This document shows, piece by piece, positions 24,745 to 33,185 of a stretch of 64,000 nucleotides of DNA; the first letter of the stretch is position 1; each line of letters opens with the position of its first letter. The notes beneath the pieces were generated by a model. That model was not told the DNA's origin. It saw only the letters and a program-made list of their open reading frames with translations, and did not search any database. The translations under genes and the position numbers were made by a program. Source of the DNA: an uncultured delta proteobacterium (GTDB lineage: Bacteria > Desulfobacterota > Desulfovibrionia > Desulfovibrionales > Desulfovibrionaceae); assembly GCA_900079685.1 (NCBI GenBank), contig LT599018.1, forward strand, positions 1,893,528 through 1,957,527, written 5' to 3'.

Positions 24745-25326
24745 TCAGGATTTTTCCGCGTTCTTGTGCGGTTTGATGACCAGGTTGGGGCGGGTCGTGG
24801 CCGATGCGGGCAGCCCTTTGATATCCGCCAACGTTCCATATTGCGCGCGCAATTCCTCTATGGGGCCGAACTTGATCAATTCCAGCGGACAGGCGCCGAC
24901 GCAGGCCGGTTCCTGCCCTTTGGCGATGAGATCAAGGCACAGGTCGCACTTGCTCATCTTGCCCTTGCTCGCGGCAAACTTCGGCGCGCCGTAGGGGCAA
25001 TTCCAGACGCAATACCGGCACCCCACGCAGAGGTTTTGATCCACGGCCACGATGCCGTCCTCCGGCCGCTTGTGCATGGCGGTCGTGGGGCACCCGGAAA
25101 CGCATTTCGGCTCGGAACAGTGGTTGCAGGCCATGGAAACCCAATAAGCCCAGACGCTGTTCGTATACGCCTTGCCGCTGGGCGCGAAGGCGCCGCCGCG
25201 ATGCGGCGTGACCGTTCTGAAAAACCGTTCGTCATCCAGATTGTTTTTATCCTTGCAGGCCATGGCGCAGGCATTGCAGCCGCTGCACCTGCTCTCGTCG
25301 ATGTAAAAACCGTACTGTTTTGTCAT
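24745..25326 (-). CDS. dmsB: DMSO-reductase-type iron-sulfur subunit
   Basis: A 193-residue ferredoxin-like subunit with 16 cysteines arranged for four [4Fe-4S] clusters. CSGCNACAMAC is near residue 14, CNHCSEPKCVSGCP near 67, CVGCRYCVWNCPYGAP near 100 and CDLCLDLIAKGQEPACVGAC near 126. It carries electrons from DmsC to the catalytic subunit. It lies 16 bp behind dmsA. All cluster ligands appear intact here, unlike the FS0 site in DmsA. Confidence 0.93.
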   Translation of the reverse strand: MTKQYGFYIDESRCSGCNACAMACKDKNNLDDERFFRTVTPHRGGAFAPSGKAYTNSVWAYWVSMACNHCSEPKCVSGCPTTAMHKRPEDGIVAVDQNLCVGCRYCVWNCPYGAPKFAASKGKMSKCDLCLDLIAKGQEPACVGACPLELIKFGPIEELRAQYGTLADIKGLPASATTRPNLVIKPHKNAEKS

Positions 25327-25342
25327 GGTGGTCGTCCTTCAC

Positions 25343-27700
25343 CTAGGCCTTTTTGATATCCACAAGACAGCTATGGTGCGCGTTACCGTGCGCCAAGGGT
25401 GTTTTGCGCATGGTCGTCAGCACGTTGAGACAGCCGCTTTTGTCCACGCCGTCCGGGCCGGGATTGTACCAGCCGCCGGACGGTACCGCCAGAACGCCGG
25501 GGATGATCCGCTCGGTCACCTCGGCGGTGATCACAATGGCGCCCCGGTCGTTAAACACGCGGACAACGTCGCCGTGCCGTATGCCTTTCTTGTCCGCATC
25601 CAGCGGGTTGATCCACATCACCTGCCGCGCCACCTGGGTCAGCCACGGGTGAGTGAAGAACGACGAGTTGTCGCGCTGCTTGTTTTTCCAGCCGATAACC
25701 TGGAAGGGATACTTTTCCGCCAGCGGGTCCGCCGGTCCTTCCCAGGCGGGAACGTACTTGGCCACGGCCGGAACCTGCGGGTCGTTGCGGTCATACAGCC
25801 GCTTGGAGAACAGTTCGATTTTCCCCGAAGGCGTGGGGAACGGGTTGGCCTCAAGGTCGTCTATCTGCTTTTTGAAGGTGACCATGGTAGGGTATTTGAA
25901 ATAGTAAATGCCCTGTTTTTTCATGGCTTCCCACTCGGGAACGTCCGGGTATTTCTTACGCGTTTCGTCCAGCATGAACCGGACCCATTCCTCCTGGGTG
26001 CGCCCTTCCGTGAACTCCTTTTCCACCCCGAGCTTTTTGGCAACGTCCGTCAGCCAGTCGTAGGGATGGCGCGCCTCAAACATGGGCTGCACCACTTTTT
26101 GCGAAAGAATGAAATACGCGCCGCTGTTCCAGGTTGAGGCAAGATCCCACCCCTCGAAGAAGGTCGTGGAGGGCAGGACGATGTCCGCGTAGTTGCAGGT
26201 CTGGGTCATGAGCAGGTCGCTGGCGAGGAAGAACTCCACCTTGCTTTCGTCTTCCAGCAGCTTCCTGGTGGCGTTCAGGTCCGGGTTCTGGCCCATGACA
26301 TAGTTGCCCGCGATGGAAACGAGCATTTTTATGGGCACGTTCAGCTTTTCGCCGTCCACCAGCCCCTCGGCCTGGCTGACCCTGGTGTAATCCTCAATGG
26401 CGTCCGTCCACTGCATGATGTTGATTTTGTGCTTGATCGGGTTTTTCCCGCTGGGCATCGTGGTCTGGAAGGGGCGCGAAACCCCGCCGTACCCCCCGGC
26501 CCAGCCGCCGAGTTTGCCGACGTTCCCCGTGATGCAACACAGCATGGCTGAGCCCCTGGACGTGCGCTCGCCGCTGGAATGGCGTTGCGGCCCCCAGCCG
26601 GAAAGGATGGCGGCGGGTTTTGCCGAGGCGTATTCCCGGGCCAGCTGGCGGATGGTGTTGGCTTTCACCTTGCAGATGCCTTCCGCCCATTCCGGGGTTT
26701 TCTTTACCCCGTCTTTCACGCCCATAAGGTACGTCAGGTAGGATTCCCCTTCGGGAACGCCCTCCGGCATGTGATCCTCGTCAAAGCCCAGACAGTATTT
26801 GTCCAGGAATTCCTTGTCGTGCAGGTTTTCGGTCACGATGACGTAAGCCATGGCATCCATGAGCGCGGAATCCGTATTGGGCAGCAGGGGAATCCACTCG
26901 TCCGCGTAGGATATGGCCGAGTCAGAATAGCGGGGGTCGACCGCGATGATCTTGCAGCCCCGCTCCTTGGCGAGATTCAAATAGTAGTTGCTGTGGCCGA
27001 AAATGGTTTCCGTCGGGTTGTGTCCCCAAAGAATGATGAGCTTTGAGTGCAGGACGGAATCCATGCTGTTGCCGGTGTTGGAAACCCCGTAGGTGAACAT
27101 CGTGGCCGCGGCCGTGTTGCCCATGCTCACGGAATGGTAGTAGTCCAGAAAACCGCCGTGGCAGTTGAACAGCCGTTTGGCCAGGTTGGCGTACACCGTG
27201 GCCCCGCCCGTGGTGCCGGTGCCAACGGTGACGAAGCGGGAATCCGGCCCGTACTTTTCCGTAATTTCCTGGGTCTTTCGGGCTATGATCTCGATGGCCT
27301 CGTCCCAGGAGATGCGGGCCCACTTGCCTTCGCCCCGTTTGCCGACCCGTTTCATGGGGTATTTCAGGCGGTCCGGGTGGTACTGGTATTTTCTGTAGCC
27401 CCGGCCGCGTACGCAGCCTTTCATGACCGGCATGTCCGGGTTGAGTTCCGAGGTTGTCCTCGTGCTGATGCGGGTTATGACCCCGTCCACGAGGTGGACC
27501 TTGTTAAGACACCGCCCGCCGCAATCCAGCGTACTGGCCGTGGGGATGACCAATTCCCCGGCGGCCCCGCCCTGGGCGAACGCCAGCTCCAAGAACGGGT
27601 TGCTGTACAGCATGAAGGGCACCGCCGCCGCGCCGGCGGCCGACCACTTCAAAAACGTCCGGCGCGACATGCCGGGAGTTTCTTTGTCATTCGAGCTCAT
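25343..27700 (-). CDS. dmsA: DmsA-like molybdopterin oxidoreductase, catalytic subunit
   Basis: A 785-residue exported molybdoenzyme. A twin-arginine signal SRRTFLKW (R13, R14) and hydrophobic stretch precede the mature chain. The FS0 [4Fe-4S] site reads S56-x3-C60-x3-C64-x31-C96: the first of the usual four cysteines is serine. A CLRG-like CVRGRGYRKYQYHPDRLKYPMKRVG follows, as in DMSO reductases. The bis-MGD-binding domains span the rest, and a serine at 190-192 lies where the Mo ligand is expected. The C-terminal beta-barrel ends in ANRxHSC-like AHHSCLVD. It probably reduces an S- or N-oxide, using electrons from DmsBC. Its start overlaps the torD stop by 14 bp. Confidence 0.92.
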   Translation of the reverse strand: MSSNDKETPGMSRRTFLKWSAAGAAAVPFMLYSNPFLELAFAQGGAAGELVIPTASTLDCGGRCLNKVHLVDGVITRISTRTTSELNPDMPVMKGCVRGRGYRKYQYHPDRLKYPMKRVGKRGEGKWARISWDEAIEIIARKTQEITEKYGPDSRFVTVGTGTTGGATVYANLAKRLFNCHGGFLDYYHSVSMGNTAAATMFTYGVSNTGNSMDSVLHSKLIILWGHNPTETIFGHSNYYLNLAKERGCKIIAVDPRYSDSAISYADEWIPLLPNTDSALMDAMAYVIVTENLHDKEFLDKYCLGFDEDHMPEGVPEGESYLTYLMGVKDGVKKTPEWAEGICKVKANTIRQLAREYASAKPAAILSGWGPQRHSSGERTSRGSAMLCCITGNVGKLGGWAGGYGGVSRPFQTTMPSGKNPIKHKINIMQWTDAIEDYTRVSQAEGLVDGEKLNVPIKMLVSIAGNYVMGQNPDLNATRKLLEDESKVEFFLASDLLMTQTCNYADIVLPSTTFFEGWDLASTWNSGAYFILSQKVVQPMFEARHPYDWLTDVAKKLGVEKEFTEGRTQEEWVRFMLDETRKKYPDVPEWEAMKKQGIYYFKYPTMVTFKKQIDDLEANPFPTPSGKIELFSKRLYDRNDPQVPAVAKYVPAWEGPADPLAEKYPFQVIGWKNKQRDNSSFFTHPWLTQVARQVMWINPLDADKKGIRHGDVVRVFNDRGAIVITAEVTERIIPGVLAVPSGGWYNPGPDGVDKSGCLNVLTTMRKTPLAHGNAHHSCLVDIKKA

Positions 27701-28373
27701 GAGAAATATCTCCTAAAAGTTCGGTGAGAAAAGAAGCGTCAGTAGGAAGAAATTCCGCGATCAGGCGCGCCAGCCCCGCGTACAGCCCGGTTTGGGCGTG
27801 GGGGAACTGGAGGGTGAACGATTGGGGAGCCCACTCAAGGAGGTGGCTTTTCAGAAAATCCAACTGGTCCGAGCATAGGGAAACAAAACGGGGCAAGGCG
27901 GATTCCGTGTCCTCCCCATCCAGCGCTTGCACGCTTAACGATGTGAGGTGCCACATGAATTCGAGTTCCGGCGCGATATGGTCATCGGGTTCCGTTCCCT
28001 GCCGGGAAAATCCCAGGCCGTACCGGCCGTAAAACCGGCGGACCGCCAGCGTGGCCTCGCCGAAAAGGACGTGCTCCGGGTCGCGGTACACGGACTCCCA
28101 CAAGGGCGAAGGCAGGGCTTGCGGCCCCACGTAGAGGCGCGCATACTCCTCTTCCGCCTCTTTCATGGCGGCGGGGTTGCGCAGACAGGCCGCAGCGCTT
28201 TCCGCAATCCGGGCAACCGGCTCCAGTTCCCTGGCCAGAAGCGGCAGGGCCGGGTCCGCGTTGATGCGGGACAACAGCGCAAACGTGGGCGCATTGCCCG
28301 TCAGCGCTTGTCCCAGGCTGTAAACCCGCCCGCGTAAAATCGCGGGGGAACGGAGTTCGGCGATCGGTCGCAC
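27687..28373 (-). CDS. TorD/DmsD-family molybdoenzyme chaperone
   Basis: A 228-residue all-helical chaperone. The diagnostic EPDDHIAPELEFMWHL segment lies near 127-142, and a second LYVGP motif near 80-84. Such proteins bind the twin-arginine signal of the catalytic subunit and hold it until the molybdenum cofactor is inserted. It is first in the torD-dmsABC operon and overlaps dmsA by 14 bp, suggesting coupled translation. The start is taken at ATG 28373; no strong ribosome-binding site is visible. Confidence 0.88.
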   Translation of the reverse strand: MRPIAELRSPAILRGRVYSLGQALTGNAPTFALLSRINADPALPLLARELEPVARIAESAAACLRNPAAMKEAEEEYARLYVGPQALPSPLWESVYRDPEHVLFGEATLAVRRFYGRYGLGFSRQGTEPDDHIAPELEFMWHLTSLSVQALDGEDTESALPRFVSLCSDQLDFLKSHLLEWAPQSFTLQFPHAQTGLYAGLARLIAEFLPTDASFLTELLGDISHELE

Positions 28374-28721
28374 GTAACCATCTCCATGCCACCCGCCCTG
28401 CCCGGCAAAAGACGCGGGACCAGAATGCGGATGACGCTGCTGTCGTTCTTACGAAGGAAATACAAATGACCATGAACCGCGTAACGCGGCCATGCGGGCC
28501 GGGAGGCCTCATTGAAAGGGTACCTTGAACGCTCCTTTGATCCTGCGGTCACGTAGCCGCGACGGTAAACGCCCGGCGGCAGGCCAAAAAGTACATACCC
28601 TGAGGGAGAAACAAACACGGCATACATGCGTGCATTGCGGCGCGCATGATTTTGGCATACGAAGTTTCCTTCAAAATAGCAACTTTTTTATATAAGAAAA
28701 CTGTAAAAAGGATCTCCAGGG
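28374..28721. other. Intergenic region upstream of torD, with a possible toxin-gene remnant
   Basis: This 348-bp gap separates torD from the FmdE/MPT-binding gene. No riboswitch or clear promoter was recognised. On the minus strand, 28397-28510 encodes a stretch (RPAWPRYAVHGHLYFLRK, then VIRILVPRLLP) resembling the C-terminal half of ParE-type toxins. It lacks the N-terminal half and has no antitoxin partner, so it would be a relic. Confidence 0.3.
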
Positions 28722-30413
28722 CTACTTGAGAAAGCCGCACTTCGGCCAGGTGCAGGCTTTGCAGTTTTTGCAAAAGCCCCCTTCGCCGAAAGAGGCCATG
28801 TCTATCCGCGTGAGCGTTCTGCCCGCCAGGACGCGCGGCAGCAAGGCATCGAAAAACGTGGTTTTGTGGTACAACGCACACGCGGGCACCCCCATCACCT
28901 GCATCGCCCCCGCCGGCGGGCCGGCATGCCCGTCTTCCCGGCGCGGCCCGGCGGAATCGGGCGCGGGCAAATACCCCACCAGGCTCATGGCGCCCGGCAG
29001 AACCGGCGCGCCGTAGAGCATATCCTCCACGCCCTCTTCCGTCAGGGCCGCGCGGGTCAGATCGCCGGGGTCGACGGACATGCCGCCGGTGGTGATAAGC
29101 AGATCCGCCCCGGCCGCGCGGATATCCGCAATACCTTGCCGCAGCAGGGCCGTGTCGTCCGGCGCGATGACGGTCTTGACCACGGAACAGCCGTAGGCCT
29201 GCACTTTCGCGCTGATGACCGGAATGAATTTATCCTCGATCAGCCCCTGGAATATCTCCGTTCCGGTGACGAGAATGCCGACCTTTGCCCGGCGCATGGG
29301 CGCGACGGAAAGCAGCGGGCCGTCCAGCGCGCCGAGGGCTTCGGCGAACCGCTCCTCGCTGATGTACAGCGGAATGACCCGCGTGCCCGCGACCTCGTTG
29401 CCCGCCGCGACCACGCTCCCGTCCTGCCGGGTCGCGGCCATCACGTCCGGAACCAGGTTAAAGGCAAGGAGCCGCGCCTTATTGAGCGTGAACAGCCCCG
29501 ACGCCGTGGCCCTGAAAGTGATTTTTCCTTCCTTCGGGGGAAGGCTGTACTCGATATTTTTCCCGGCCATGCGCCCGGCGAAGGCCTCGGCCCCCCGGTT
29601 CTCATGCACGAAACCCGATGGGGCGCCTTCTTGCACCGCAACGGTGAACCGCCCCATCTGCTGCAACCGGCAAACGTCCCCGGCGCTGATGATCTGCCCC
29701 GCTGAAAACGCCGCCCCCTTGGATCGGCCGGGAATGATTTCCGTCATGTCGTGCAGCGCGGTTTTCCCCACGGCCTCTTCCACGGGAACCACGGCAACGG
29801 CCGGGACGGACGGCGCGGGGGAAGGAATCCTGTCCCGTTCCGGCAGCAAACTGGTGTAAGGGGTCTCCCCCTGGCAGCCCCGGCAGATGAGCCCGTCGGA
29901 AGAGGGGAACGCCTCGTTGCAGCGCGGGCAGACCGCAATGCCGCTGGAATGGCCGTGGCCGAGAAAACGCGGGCTTATCCGCACGGGCATGATGGAGCAG
30001 ACCGAGTCGCCTGCGGTTTCTATTTCCCGCAGCAGGATGTCCGTATCCTGATCCTTTTTGGGCTTCAGTTTCAAAAACCAGGCGCGAAGTTCCGGGTATG
30101 CCCGGATTTTTTCCGGGTCGACATGCACCCTGAACCCTACGCCCGTATATTTGTCATAGAGGGAAAGCGCGTACCGGCCGAGGTTAAGCACCTTCATCCA
30201 GTTGTTGCCCGTGCTGCAGAGCGTCAGGAGCTGCACCGCGTCGGGGAGGCATTTTCTGGATTCAACGAGCGCTTCGAACAGCGTCCCTTCCGGAAGGTCC
30301 TTTCTGGCCATTTCGACCATATAGCCGCCGAGCAGCAGGCCGGGAGCGGGATACCCGTGAAAGTCGGCGGCCTTTTGCTTGAATTCCGCAAAGGTATACT
30401 GTCCTATGTTCAT
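28722..30413 (-). CDS. FmdE-domain / molybdopterin-binding (MoeA/MogA-like) fusion protein
   Basis: A 563-residue fusion. The N-terminal FmdE-like domain (~1-150; DFHGYPAPGLLLGGYMVEMA) is followed by a zinc-ribbon-like CPRC...CRGC (~168-190). A MoeA-like/MoCF-biosynthesis domain follows (~220-520; VGILVTGTEIF, ITTGGMSVDPGDLTR). A short C-terminal cysteine motif, CKNCKACTWPKC, ends the chain. The central part should bind molybdopterin and the FmdE part may bind a metal. It probably handles cofactor maturation or metal insertion for the neighbouring DMSO-reductase-like enzyme. ATG 30413 follows AGAAGGGA. No overlap with neighbours; tatA lies 100 bp upstream on the same strand. Confidence 0.8.
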   Translation of the reverse strand: MNIGQYTFAEFKQKAADFHGYPAPGLLLGGYMVEMARKDLPEGTLFEALVESRKCLPDAVQLLTLCSTGNNWMKVLNLGRYALSLYDKYTGVGFRVHVDPEKIRAYPELRAWFLKLKPKKDQDTDILLREIETAGDSVCSIMPVRISPRFLGHGHSSGIAVCPRCNEAFPSSDGLICRGCQGETPYTSLLPERDRIPSPAPSVPAVAVVPVEEAVGKTALHDMTEIIPGRSKGAAFSAGQIISAGDVCRLQQMGRFTVAVQEGAPSGFVHENRGAEAFAGRMAGKNIEYSLPPKEGKITFRATASGLFTLNKARLLAFNLVPDVMAATRQDGSVVAAGNEVAGTRVIPLYISEERFAEALGALDGPLLSVAPMRRAKVGILVTGTEIFQGLIEDKFIPVISAKVQAYGCSVVKTVIAPDDTALLRQGIADIRAAGADLLITTGGMSVDPGDLTRAALTEEGVEDMLYGAPVLPGAMSLVGYLPAPDSAGPRREDGHAGPPAGAMQVMGVPACALYHKTTFFDALLPRVLAGRTLTRIDMASFGEGGFCKNCKACTWPKCGFLK

Positions 30414-30512
30414 GCATCGTCCCTTCTGTCCCGGCGGCATAGCGAAGAGTAGAAGACATGCGGTCCGCCGCCGGGCGGGCCGCATTGGGCCTGAAACACA
30501 AAGAGACGGGCG

Positions 30513-30719
30513 TCATTGCCCGGATTTCCCGGATTCGTCTTTTTTTTCTTCCGCTTTCGGGGTTATGTCGATCTCGTCCTCGCCGCCGACGGATTTTCTG
30601 AATTCCCGCAGCGCCTTGCCGAGCCCTTTGCCGAGCTCCGGCAGTTTCCGGTAGCCGAAAAAGATCACAAACACCGCGAAAATAATAAGTATCTGCCCGA
30701 TGCCGATTTTCCCGAACAT
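30513..30719 (-). CDS. tatA: Twin-arginine translocase subunit TatA/TatE
   Basis: A 68-residue protein with a single N-terminal membrane helix (IGQILIIFAVFVIFFG). The FGYRKLPELGKGLGKALREF hinge and amphipathic helix follow, then an acidic and lysine-rich tail. This is the standard TatA plan; it forms the pore that exports folded Tat substrates such as the DmsA here. The ATG at 30719 has GGAGGGG 2 nt before it. tatB and tatC are not in the window. Confidence 0.93.
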   Translation of the reverse strand: MFGKIGIGQILIIFAVFVIFFGYRKLPELGKGLGKALREFRKSVGGEDEIDITPKAEEKKDESGKSGQ

Positions 30720-30861
30720 AACCCCTCCGCCTTTTCGCCGGAAACATACCGGCGCATGCATGCCCACTGTCATACATTCAGGCCGCGCGCAATGCAATCC
30801 GGATCGCGCCGCATTACCGGCGCGCTGGACATTTGACTCCGTGAACGATAGCGTCCGTCCC

Positions 30862-31449
30862 ATGGAGCATCACGAACTTCCGACCGGAACCGTTCTCGCG
30901 GGCGGCAAAAGCTCCCGCCTCGGGCGGGACAAATGCGCGCTCGTCCTCGGCGGCGCGGACATGCTGACGCGCACGGTCCACCTGCTTCGGAAGATCGTGC
31001 CCGAGGTCGCGGTCATCGGGCGGGAGCATCCCGGCGCCATTACGGTCTTTGACGAGGTTCCCGGCGCGGGGCCGGTCGGCGCGATCACCACGGCGCTGCG
31101 CCATGCGCGCGGCCCCTGCCTCGTTCTGCCATGCGACCTGCCTTTCATGCGGCACCAAACCCTCGCCCTTCTCCTGGAGGCCTGGAAAAAAAAGAGGCCG
31201 GACACGCTTGTCACGGCCTTCCGGCACTCCGGCACGGGGAAAAAAGAAAATCTGGTCGCTGTTTACGAACCCGGAGCGTTGGCGTTCCTGGAGCCGAAGC
31301 TGCAACAGAACCTGCTGAAAATCGCGCTCATCGTTCCGGAAGAGTGCTGCACCTTCGTGCCGGTCCCTCCCGAGGCCGAAGAAGATTTTTTCAATATCAA
31401 CCGCCCCGAAGACCTGCGCGAGACGGAACGCAGGCTCTCCATGCCGTGA
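30862..31449 (+). CDS. mobA: Molybdenum cofactor guanylyltransferase
   Basis: A 195-residue nucleotidyltransferase. LAGGKSSRLGRDK (residues ~12-24) is the GTP-binding loop, and the LPCDLPFM motif near residue 90 holds the metal-binding Asp. MobA adds GMP to Mo-molybdopterin to make the MGD form required by DMSO-reductase-family enzymes. It is divergent from tatA and completes a molybdoenzyme supply cluster. ATG 30862 gives the normal N-terminus; a GTG at 30841 in frame is an alternative. Neither has a clear Shine-Dalgarno. Confidence 0.9.
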   Translation: MEHHELPTGTVLAGGKSSRLGRDKCALVLGGADMLTRTVHLLRKIVPEVAVIGREHPGAITVFDEVPGAGPVGAITTALRHARGPCLVLPCDLPFMRHQTLALLLEAWKKKRPDTLVTAFRHSGTGKKENLVAVYEPGALAFLEPKLQQNLLKIALIVPEECCTFVPVPPEAEEDFFNINRPEDLRETERRLSMP

Positions 31450-31593
31450 CTCGCGGCTGGTTCCACCCGGGAAAACACCCAAACCTTATCCAACGGCTCC
31501 CGAGGCGGCAACGGGTCGCGGCTGCGTGAAAGGCATGCCGTTTATTCACGGCGCTCTTTGCCGCGTTGCGGGCCTAGCCGCGCAACGGCCCGC

Positions 31594-32151
31594 TCAGTCA
31601 TCCGCCAGCAGGCAGGCGAACCCGAGGCCGAGGGCCAGGGCCGCTCCGGCCACCAGAAGGACCGGCGCCGAGGCCATCCCCGCCGCGCCCAGTCCGGCGG
31701 CGCCGAGCTTGGCCGTGGTTCCCGCGCCCACGGCCGTGGCGGTTGCCGTACCTCCCAGCACGGCGTTGCCGGCCGCGCCCGCAAAAACCCTTCTCGCGGC
31801 GAACATCCCGGCTCCGGCCATGGCCGCCGTCGCCCTCTGTACCTGCCCGCTGTGTTCCAGACCGCACGCGCACCAGGTGGCGAAATGCTCGCAGTTTTGA
31901 AAAACAAGGCTGTAGCCGCTTTCGCCCATCCGGGAATAGGCGCGACGCACGATCTCGTCCGGGCTGAAGGTGTCCAGGATCAGATAGGTGACCGCGACCG
32001 TGGGCATGCCGCCGGCAAATTCCTCCAGCGAGCATTCGCAAATGCCCCTGTCGTCCAGGTAGTGCAGCACCTTGCCGTCGCCGGCGTAAATACCGTGGTG
32101 CGCGTACCCGACGCGCATCGCCTTGAGGTGGTCGCCTTTTGTGAATCGCAT
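31594..32151 (-). CDS. LRAT-like (NlpC/P60 superfamily) protein with hydrophobic tail
   Basis: A 185-residue protein. The N-terminal ~110 residues are a lecithin-retinol-acyltransferase-like domain: GDHLKAMRVGYAHHGIYAGDG holds the histidines and QNCEHFATWCACG the catalytic cysteine. The C-terminal 70 residues are Ala/Gly-rich and hydrophobic, forming probable membrane helices. Such enzymes are thiol acyltransferases or lipases. ATG 32151 follows AAAGGGGGG. The neighbour is an XRE-type regulator on the same strand. Function in bacteria is unsettled; membrane-lipid modification, possibly in defence or stress, is a reasonable guess only. Confidence 0.75.
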   Translation of the reverse strand: MRFTKGDHLKAMRVGYAHHGIYAGDGKVLHYLDDRGICECSLEEFAGGMPTVAVTYLILDTFSPDEIVRRAYSRMGESGYSLVFQNCEHFATWCACGLEHSGQVQRATAAMAGAGMFAARRVFAGAAGNAVLGGTATATAVGAGTTAKLGAAGLGAAGMASAPVLLVAGAALALGLGFACLLADD

Positions 32152-32313
32152 ACGCCCCCCTTTGCGAAGAAGAAGATACCCCGCACAATAGTACCGAAAG
32201 CCACGGCGGCTGGTCAAGGATTCCACCGGCGCGGCAGGTAAAACCTCACTTTTTGACGGAGGCGGAACAAACATTGCCGCCCGCGCCTGATGAGGCAAGG
32301 GCGGCTCGGCTAC

Positions 32314-32565
32314 CTAACCATCATCCACCATAAATTCCAGCATCTTAGTAAATAACTCGCATGGATGCACGCCAAGGGCGGTTGCAACCCAAAGAATCGT
32401 CTCCACCTTTGGAGAAGATCTGGCTTCTTCAACACGCTTCACTTCGCTTGCCTGCCGTCCTGCGGCCTTGGCCAACGTGTACTGTTTCCACCCTTTTTGC
32501 TCGCGGTAAAAAGCCACAGCCCTGCCGAAAGGATGGGGAGTACGGTCTTGCTTGTCCTTGTCCAT
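32314..32565 (-). CDS. XRE-family helix-turn-helix regulator
   Basis: An 83-residue DNA-binding protein. The HTH_3 domain (~12-68) reads FYREQKGWKQYTLAKAAGRQ, then SEVKRVEEARSSPKVETILWVATALGV, as in phage repressor-like regulators. No other domain is present. It lies 160 bp upstream of the LRAT-like gene and next to an AT-rich divergent region with a 14-bp palindrome, a likely autoregulatory site. Confidence 0.85.
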   Translation of the reverse strand: MDKDKQDRTPHPFGRAVAFYREQKGWKQYTLAKAAGRQASEVKRVEEARSSPKVETILWVATALGVHPCELFTKMLEFMVDDG

Positions 32566-32621
32566 TTGTCCAGATTAAACAAATACTTCTCTTAATATAA
32601 TTCCCTATAAGTAAATACCTA

Positions 32622-32635
32622 TAGATACGTATCTA
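32622..32635. promoter_or_regulatory. 14-bp palindrome in the AT-rich XRE divergent region
   Basis: TAGATACGTATCTA is a perfect palindrome 57 bp upstream of the XRE start. A second inverted repeat, AATAATT/AATTATT (32652-32658 and 32669-32675), lies beside it. The whole of 32566-32740 is far more AT-rich than its surroundings, as expected for divergent promoters or acquired DNA. Confidence 0.5.
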
Positions 32636-32750
32636 AAAACAATCCCTTGCAAATAATTACTTGAAAACAATTATTCTAAATACTATTACACTATCTGAGT
32701 ATATACTTTTGTTCATAACAAAGATACCTTAAACATCATTTGGAGCCTCG

Positions 32751-33014
32751 TTGCCCAAGCCCATCCCTGAGCGTATTTGCGCCATCATGACGGTTCTTGA
32801 ACGGCTTGCCGCCGATATCGAAATTATCCGGAAAGGCGCTGATGCCCTGGCGTTGGCTTTGCCTCAGGACTACGAGCCGCACCGTCATCTTCTCGCCGCG
32901 CAGGCGGCGGCTCTTGAGCGTATTGCCACCGGAATCGGGATGGTCCGGGAAACGGTGGCAAGCCTTGAAGAAATCAGAGGGCTCGCGAAAGCGTCCGTGC
33001 GGAAAAGGAACTGA
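32751..33014 (+). CDS. Small coiled-coil protein of unknown function
   Basis: An 87-residue soluble protein starting with TTG 32751, 5 nt behind GGAG. It is rich in Ala, Glu, Leu and Arg and predicted to be two helices (ERICAIMTVLERLAADIEII and RHLLAAQAAALERIATGIGM). I recognise no family. It is divergent from the XRE gene and followed by a terminator whose sequence duplicates that of the tRNA-Lys gene. Confidence that it is a gene rests on codon use and the flanking signals. Confidence 0.55.
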   Translation: MPKPIPERICAIMTVLERLAADIEIIRKGADALALALPQDYEPHRHLLAAQAAALERIATGIGMVRETVASLEEIRGLAKASVRKRN

Positions 33015-33112
33015 CACGGAAACTGTTCGAGGTGTGCGGCGTCCCACGAGAAGGCGCAAGGCATATCACGGCGCGAAGGGCGGCAGGAGCTTGCGGCTCC
33101 CCAAAAAAATAC

Positions 33113-33138
33113 AGGCACCTGCCTGACGGCAAGTGCCT
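33113..33138 (+). terminator. Second copy of the tRNA-Lys-type terminator
   Basis: AGGCACCTGCC (33113-33123) pairs with GGCAAGTGCCT (33128-33138). Both arms are identical to those at 3707-3734, and the preceding AAAATAC is shared too; only the loop differs. Confidence 0.75.
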
Positions 33139-33185
33139 TTCCCCGTAACGATCGGCGTCCGAAAAACAGCCGATCCCTATACTCT

